A stretch of DNA of 22,105 nucleotides from a virus. Below the pieces are notes generated by a model. That model had not been told where the DNA came from, ran no database searches, and saw nothing but the letters and a program-made list of their open reading frames with translations. The stretch lies in the IMG/VR virus record IMGVR_UViG_3300038421_000026, positions 1-22,105 of that record. The stretch is one strand, 5' to 3'. This document shows, one piece after another, positions 19,123 to 22,105 of the stretch. Both the position numbers and the translations under genes were made by a program. Positions within the stretch are counted from its first letter, which is position 1; each line of letters opens with the position of its first letter.

Positions 19123-19551
19123 ATGCCTTATAAAGACCCAATCAAATTGAAAGAACATGCCAGGCTCAGACAAAGAAAATTTAGATTAAAAGAAGAAATT
19201 AAAGAACGAGAACGTATAAAAAGAAAGGAACGATATAAAGCAAATCCAACAAAAGAAAAAGAATATAATGAAAGCTATTGTGCAAAACATCCAGATAAAC
19301 GTAAAGCGAGAGAAGATTTAAATAATGCAATAGCTCTTGGAAAGATTCAAAAACAAAATTGTTCTAATTGTGGAACTTCAATATATATTCATGGACACCA
19401 TGAAGATTATAGCGTCCCATTAAAAGTAAAATGGCTATGTGCCAAATGTCATATGAAAAATGATAAATGGTTGGCTATAAATTTTAACTTTCCAATGGGA
19501 CGAAAATTTCCTGAATTACTTGGAGGTAAAAATGCCTGCTCGCAATTATAG
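19123..19551 (+). CDS. HNH endonuclease with basic coiled N-terminus
   Basis: 142 aa. The first ~65 residues are a highly basic helix typical of phage HNH proteins beginning MPYKDPIKLKEH. The zinc-HNH core is CSNCG (Cys80, Cys83), HGHHEDY (His90, His92, His93, Asp95) and CAKCH (Cys106, Cys109, His110). AAGGAG lies 9 bases before the ATG. The gene sits between the membrane zinc-ribbon gene and the exonuclease and overlaps the exonuclease start by 20 bases. It could be a homing insertion; the codon use is not visibly different from that of its neighbours. Confidence 0.75.
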   Translation: MPYKDPIKLKEHARLRQRKFRLKEEIKERERIKRKERYKANPTKEKEYNESYCAKHPDKRKAREDLNNAIALGKIQKQNCSNCGTSIYIHGHHEDYSVPLKVKWLCAKCHMKNDKWLAINFNFPMGRKFPELLGGKNACSQL

Positions 19552-20284
19552 ACAGTTAGCTACTGGACAAAGAGTAAAGGGAACCACCACCATTTTATCA
19601 ATACTTTCAAAGCCAGCTCTTTTGTGGTGGGCCTACAAACAAGGCATGAACAATTTTGAGAGGTTGATGGGTGAGATTGCTGAATTATCACAAATGGCAA
19701 TAAGAGAAGATCCTGAGGATTTAGAAAAGATCATTAAGGATTTTAAAATTACTGGCCTCTACGATAAGCGAGACAAGGCCGCCGATGCCGGTACGCTTGC
19801 CCACTCATTCATTGAGAATCATTTAAAAGGCCTACCAGAGCCTTCCAGAGAAGGATTATCAAAGGATATTATTGATAAAGCTGAAGGTTGCTATTTAACT
19901 TTTTTGGATTGGAAAAAGGCCAATATTAAGAAGGTAATTGGGTCAGAGATTGAAATTACGAGTGAGGAATATCCCTTCGGGGGAACTATCGACCATGTGA
20001 TTCAAGGGCCGATGACCCCAGAGGGAATGGTTGACATTTTAGATATTAAGACAGGGAAGGATATTTACCTTGAAGCAAAAATACAGGTTCGGGCTTATAA
20101 AACACTTTATGATGAAGCAGTTAAAAATATAATGTCGGTAGCTGGTTTTCACATCCTTCGCTTAGGTGAATCAGGAGAATTTACCCACAAATATTTCCCA
20201 TCTTTAGATGAAGGCTATTGGGAGATTTTCAAGCATTGTCTTGAAATCAATTTATCATTAGAAAGATTGGGCGAGAAGTTATGA
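19532..20284 (+). CDS. RecB/Cas4-type PD-(D/E)XK exonuclease
   Basis: 250 aa. Nuclease motifs are in order: GTLAHSFIEN with His91 and Glu95, GTIDHV with Asp154, VDILDIKTGK with Asp171 and Lys173, and EAKIQVRAY with Gln185 and Tyr189 (QxxxY). These are the signature of the RecB/AddB/Cas4 nuclease fold, which processes DNA ends. The start is ATG 19532 because GGAGG lies 5-6 bases upstream; an in-frame TTG at 19520 is not supported. Four cysteines of a Cas4-type Fe-S cluster are not present. It probably works with the 293 aa annealing-like protein. Confidence 0.8.
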   Translation: MPARNYRQLATGQRVKGTTTILSILSKPALLWWAYKQGMNNFERLMGEIAELSQMAIREDPEDLEKIIKDFKITGLYDKRDKAADAGTLAHSFIENHLKGLPEPSREGLSKDIIDKAEGCYLTFLDWKKANIKKVIGSEIEITSEEYPFGGTIDHVIQGPMTPEGMVDILDIKTGKDIYLEAKIQVRAYKTLYDEAVKNIMSVAGFHILRLGESGEFTHKYFPSLDEGYWEIFKHCLEINLSLERLGEKL

Positions 20285-20303
20285 AAGGGAAAAGAAGACC
20301 ATT

Positions 20304-20696
20304 ATGATATCCGCTCGTCAAAAAGGATTGAATTTTACAAGAGAAGTTAGAGATATCTTAGAAGGACTCGGCCATATTGTTGACGGTCCTTTTTATGGGA
20401 TTGCATTTTATAATGGTAGGCAAAATCCGATTCATAGAGATTTATTCGGTTGTTTTGATTTAATGTCTTTCGATGGTGAATATTTTCTTGCACATCAAGT
20501 TAGCACAATAGAGAATAAGTCTGCAAAGATTAAAGCCATTCAGAATAAAGGGCTTCGTGGTTCAGTATGGTGCAGATTCACTGATGAAGATGGCAGGGTA
20601 GGTTATCAGCTTTATAGCGTAGAGAAAGATGAAATCATCGAATCCGAAATGGTTTATGAAATTAAAAGAAGAAGAAAAGTAAAGGAGATTTCATGA
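20304..20696 (+). CDS. PD-(D/E)XK-like nuclease, resolvase-like
   Basis: 130 aa. KGLNFTREVRDILEGLGHIV (residues 7-26) gives the conserved N-terminal Glu14; HRDLFGCFDLMSFDGEYFLA leads to Asp52, and HQVSTIENKSAKIKAI gives the strand with Gln65 in the place usually taken by Glu. This DLFGCxDL...QV(S/T)xxxN layout is known to me from a widespread group of putative PD-(D/E)XK endonucleases. The exact substrate is unknown; Holliday junctions or branched DNA are plausible given its neighbours. The ATG overlaps the stop of an 8-codon frame (20281-20307). The stop overlaps the next ATG. Confidence 0.55.
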   Translation: MISARQKGLNFTREVRDILEGLGHIVDGPFYGIAFYNGRQNPIHRDLFGCFDLMSFDGEYFLAHQVSTIENKSAKIKAIQNKGLRGSVWCRFTDEDGRVGYQLYSVEKDEIIESEMVYEIKRRRKVKEIS

Positions 20697-20767
20697 AAGT
20701 ACATACAATGCTCCGGCTGACCCGCTGGGGCACAGAGTTAACCTTTAGCCAACCGAGCTATCATTAG
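20693..20767 (+). CDS. 24 aa mini-protein
   Basis: ATG overlaps the previous stop (ATGA) and has AAAGGAG 5 bases upstream, a strong translation signal for such a short frame. The product begins MKVHTMLRLTRWGTELTFSQ and ends PSYH. It may be a real peptide or a leader peptide, as hairpin arms ACCGA/TCGGT and CAACCG/CGGTTG (20750-20785) overlap its end. Confidence 0.4.
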   Translation: MKVHTMLRLTRWGTELTFSQPSYH

Positions 20768-20801
20768 TCGGTGTCAAATCGGTTGTTATCTTGGAGGTTC
20801 T

Positions 20802-20915
20802 ATGACTATCATTTCTGCCTTAATAAAAATTGATGGCATACGACTTATATATCATGATAAATGGCTTGTTTGGGATGATTCCTTACGCCTATCACTTCTG
20901 ATTGCTTTAATTTGA
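20802..20915 (+). CDS. 37 aa mini-protein
   Basis: ATG 20802 has TTGGAGG 6 bases upstream. The product begins MTIISALIKIDGIRLIYHDK, followed by WLVWDDSLRLSLLIALI. It is hydrophobic, but broken by charged residues, so a membrane span is not clear. The hairpin CGCCG/CGGCG lies just after its stop. Confidence 0.4.
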   Translation: MTIISALIKIDGIRLIYHDKWLVWDDSLRLSLLIALI

Positions 20916-20922
20916 CACATAA

Positions 20923-20939
20923 CGCCGTCATAACCGGCG
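20923..20939 (+). promoter_or_regulatory. Hairpin before the 84 aa gene
   Basis: CGCCG (20923-20927) pairs with CGGCG (20935-20939) around TCATAAC. It ends 4 bases before the AGGAG of the next gene. It is one of several hairpins that stand immediately before ribosome binding sites in this part of the window. Confidence 0.4.
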
Positions 20940-20952
20940 CACAGGAGAGTAA

Positions 20953-21207
20953 ATGGAAAAAATGAAGGACGCTATTCAGCGTCCGGTTGATGAAGTTGTT
21001 AGTACTGTTAATGCCACTGTTGATGTTTTGTTGTCGGATCACGTCGGAGAGTTGGCTGATAGATTAACGTTCTGTATGGCAAATATCAGCTTTACGGCAT
21101 CCGAGAGGCTACAGCTTTTTGCCTTGCTTATCCTCTGCAAACAGGCCAAACAAGGCTTGGCACAGTTAAGCATTGCCGATGTGATGAGGGTGTATGAGAG
21201 GTGCTAA
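20953..21207 (+). CDS. Hypothetical helical 84 aa protein
   Basis: Not recognised. The protein starts MEKMKDAIQRPVDEVVSTVN and is predicted mainly helical, with a leucine-rich second half (SERLQLFALLILCKQAKQGL). The base composition is less AT-rich than upstream genes. AGGAG stands 7 bases before the ATG. The hydrophobic stretch RLQLFALLILC is too short and polar-flanked for a confident membrane call. Tandem hairpins follow the stop. Confidence 0.55.
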   Translation: MEKMKDAIQRPVDEVVSTVNATVDVLLSDHVGELADRLTFCMANISFTASERLQLFALLILCKQAKQGLAQLSIADVMRVYERC

Positions 21208-21216
21208 CACGGAATT

Positions 21217-21257
21217 GACCGCCCTTATGCGGTCGAATGACTGGTTATGCCAGTCAT
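21217..21257 (+). terminator. Tandem hairpins after the 84 aa gene
   Basis: GACCGC (21217-21222) pairs with GCGGTC (21229-21234), and ATGACTGG (21237-21244) pairs perfectly with CCAGTCAT (21250-21257), followed by ATTTTG. The T-tract is short, so this may be a partial terminator or a processing site ahead of the ribosome binding site at 21270-21275. Confidence 0.45.
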
Positions 21258-21281
21258 ATTTTGAAAATGGAGGATATTAAA

Positions 21282-21426
21282 ATGGCAAAGAAACAATTTC
21301 CGATGAATGCTCTGTGAAGACTCGTCCATGCAGTCTATATCCAGGGTTGTTGATGTCTCAATAAATACGGGAGTTACGAATCGGCTTTGGGAGATTGAAG
21401 ATATTATTTCTCTCTTAGGTCCCTGA
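21282..21426 (+). pseudogene. Broken small gene (frameshift) or 11-codon leader plus 39 aa frame
   Basis: GGAGG lies 7 bases before ATG 21282, but the frame MAKKQFPMNAL stops after 11 codons (TGA 21315-21317). A second frame, shifted by +1, opens at ATG 21307 and runs 39 codons to 21426: MLCEDSSMQSISRVVDVSIN, then TGVTNRLWEIEDIISLLGP. That second sequence looks like real protein (VTNRLWEIEDIISLL resembles C-termini of small bacterial proteins) but has no ribosome binding site. A single-base frameshift between 21284 and 21309 would join them into one gene of ~47 aa. Confidence 0.5.
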
Positions 21427-21570
21427 TTCGTTTGAGGATGAAGTATCGCGAATATAAATGGTACTTGGCGTTTTTTCACTTTCATCTGTAACGTATATTA
21501 TGAATTCCCAGTTTTTAGCCACTTCTCGCCAGTTTTCCATATTATATTCTATCGTTGATTCTTGAAGCAT
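21415..21570 (-). CDS. 51 aa hypothetical protein on the opposite strand
   Basis: ATG 21568-21570 has AAGGAG 6-7 bases upstream on the minus strand and runs to TAA 21415-21417. The product reads MLQESTIEYNMENWREVAKN, then WEFIIYVTDESEKTPSTIYI and RDTSSSNESGT. It is soluble and acidic. It converges on the broken plus-strand gene, with their ends overlapping by 12 bases. No family is recognised. Confidence 0.55.
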   Translation of the reverse strand: MLQESTIEYNMENWREVAKNWEFIIYVTDESEKTPSTIYIRDTSSSNESGT

Positions 21571-21661
21571 TTTTAACTCCTTCTTTATTTTTAACAGTTA
21601 TTGTTCTAATTCGCCATGTGGTTGTTTCCGCTTCGTTTGGTCTCCTTTTTAGAAAAAACCC

Positions 21662-22099
21662 TTAGAACGAGATGAAAGACGGAAGATACTTCATCACTTG
21701 GGACCATACATTGGGAGCATACTGGTTGACGAGTGCCCCGATCGCGGGTGCGATCAGCTTCCCCAAATACATCACCGATGCGGCGGAGTCTGCCTCGGTC
21801 ATGGCATCCTGACCAGCACAAAACTTGGCGCACATGTCATCCAGGGCCTTCAGTGACTTTCCGAACTCTGCTGGTAGTTTGGTCCCGATCACTTCATCCC
21901 CAATGCCGATATGAATTGCCTGACTATTCATGGCCCAATGCTTCATGATCTGCTTGCCAGCAGCCATCGTTGCGGCCGCGTTCTGGTCATCGAACTGCGC
22001 GATCTGCGGCTGAATAGTCGCGCAACCCGCAAGCGCCATCATCATGACCGTAACCAGAAGCAACCCGACCAATGTAAATCTTTCTAATCTTCTTTTCAT
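21662..22099 (-). CDS. Lipoprotein of unknown function, GC-rich
   Basis: 145 aa. A classical lipoprotein signal is visible: MKRRLERFT, a hydrophobic core LVGLLLVTVMMMALAG and the lipobox LAGC with Cys26 as the modified residue. The remaining ~120 residues are helical (AATMAAGKQIMKHWAMNSQA; later LGKLIAPAIGALVNQYAPNV). Asp is not at +2 (Ala is), so outer-membrane sorting is expected in a Gram-negative host. The codon use is clearly more GC-rich than everything to the left. A prophage or host lipoprotein, or a lysis-related protein, are possible. The upstream ribosome binding site lies beyond the window. Confidence 0.7.
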   Translation of the reverse strand: MKRRLERFTLVGLLLVTVMMMALAGCATIQPQIAQFDDQNAAATMAAGKQIMKHWAMNSQAIHIGIGDEVIGTKLPAEFGKSLKALDDMCAKFCAGQDAMTEADSAASVMYLGKLIAPAIGALVNQYAPNVWSQVMKYLPSFISF

Positions 22100-22105
22100 G
22101 TTTGG

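Noticed and set aside
21170-21190. Second sigma-54-like match (TTGGCAC...TTGCC)
   Set aside because: The GG-to-GC spacing is 14 bases instead of 10, and it lies within a coding region.
21225-21485. 86 aa minus-strand frame across the broken small gene
   Set aside because: It runs through hairpins and overlaps the better supported 51 aa gene, which has a strong ribosome binding site in another frame.
21606-21833. 75 aa minus-strand frame inside and beyond the lipoprotein gene
   Set aside because: It overlaps the lipoprotein gene in another frame, has no ribosome binding site and reads as a random Arg/Cys-rich sequence typical of GC-rich shadows.

Overview
This window looks like about 22 kb of a tailed-phage or prophage genome with podovirus-like head genes. 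The DNA is visibly AT-rich, except for the last ~440 bases. Nearly every gene has a bacterial Shine-Dalgarno (SD) sequence, genes are packed with ATGA-type overlaps, and small genes are very common. The host cannot be named. A near-consensus sigma-54 promoter and standard sigma-70 promoters point to a bacterium that uses both factors. The apparent phage genes recognised belong to structural, packaging, replication and recombination families. No integrase, tRNA or CRISPR array was seen.

Layout. (1) Bases 1-11928, minus strand, reading right to left: a helix-turn-helix protein (possible small terminase), small Cys-rich proteins, the large terminase, a run of small conserved phage proteins, a stand-alone CHC2 zinc domain, a terminator, the portal (head-tail connector), a Bbp19-like protein, two related 80-84 aa proteins, the scaffold, the major capsid protein, a 257 aa head-region protein, and a collagen-like fibre with 51 unbroken Gly-X-Y triplets. 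(2) Bases 11929-12261: an AT-rich divergent control region with a sigma-70 promoter leftward, a sigma-54 promoter rightward, and three dyads between them. (3) Bases 12262-13148: four small plus-strand genes, two of them zinc ribbons. (4) Bases 13224-14871, minus strand: a replication block (DUF1376 protein and a helicase-loader-like protein) flanked by two compact inverted-repeat structures. (5) Bases 15140-20696, plus strand: a sigma-70 promoter, a zinc ribbon, two HNH-type endonucleases, a ~220-nt gene-free segment with strong RNA-like pairing, several mini-proteins, a probable annealing/recombination protein, a membrane-anchored zinc ribbon, a third HNH enzyme, a RecB/Cas4-type exonuclease and a second nuclease-like protein. 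(6) Bases 20697-22105: small genes preceded by hairpins, one broken reading frame, a convergent small gene, and a GC-rich lipoprotein gene of different base composition.

Working together: the right-hand plus-strand block would act early (recombination and nuclease functions), the central minus block in replication initiation, and the long left block late (DNA packaging, head assembly, fibre). Several starts were moved to match ribosome binding sites (portal, fibre, exonuclease, DUF1376 protein, first HNH gene). About fifteen short genes were read directly from the sequence. All functional names rest on recognition of sequence patterns by eye; no database search was run.
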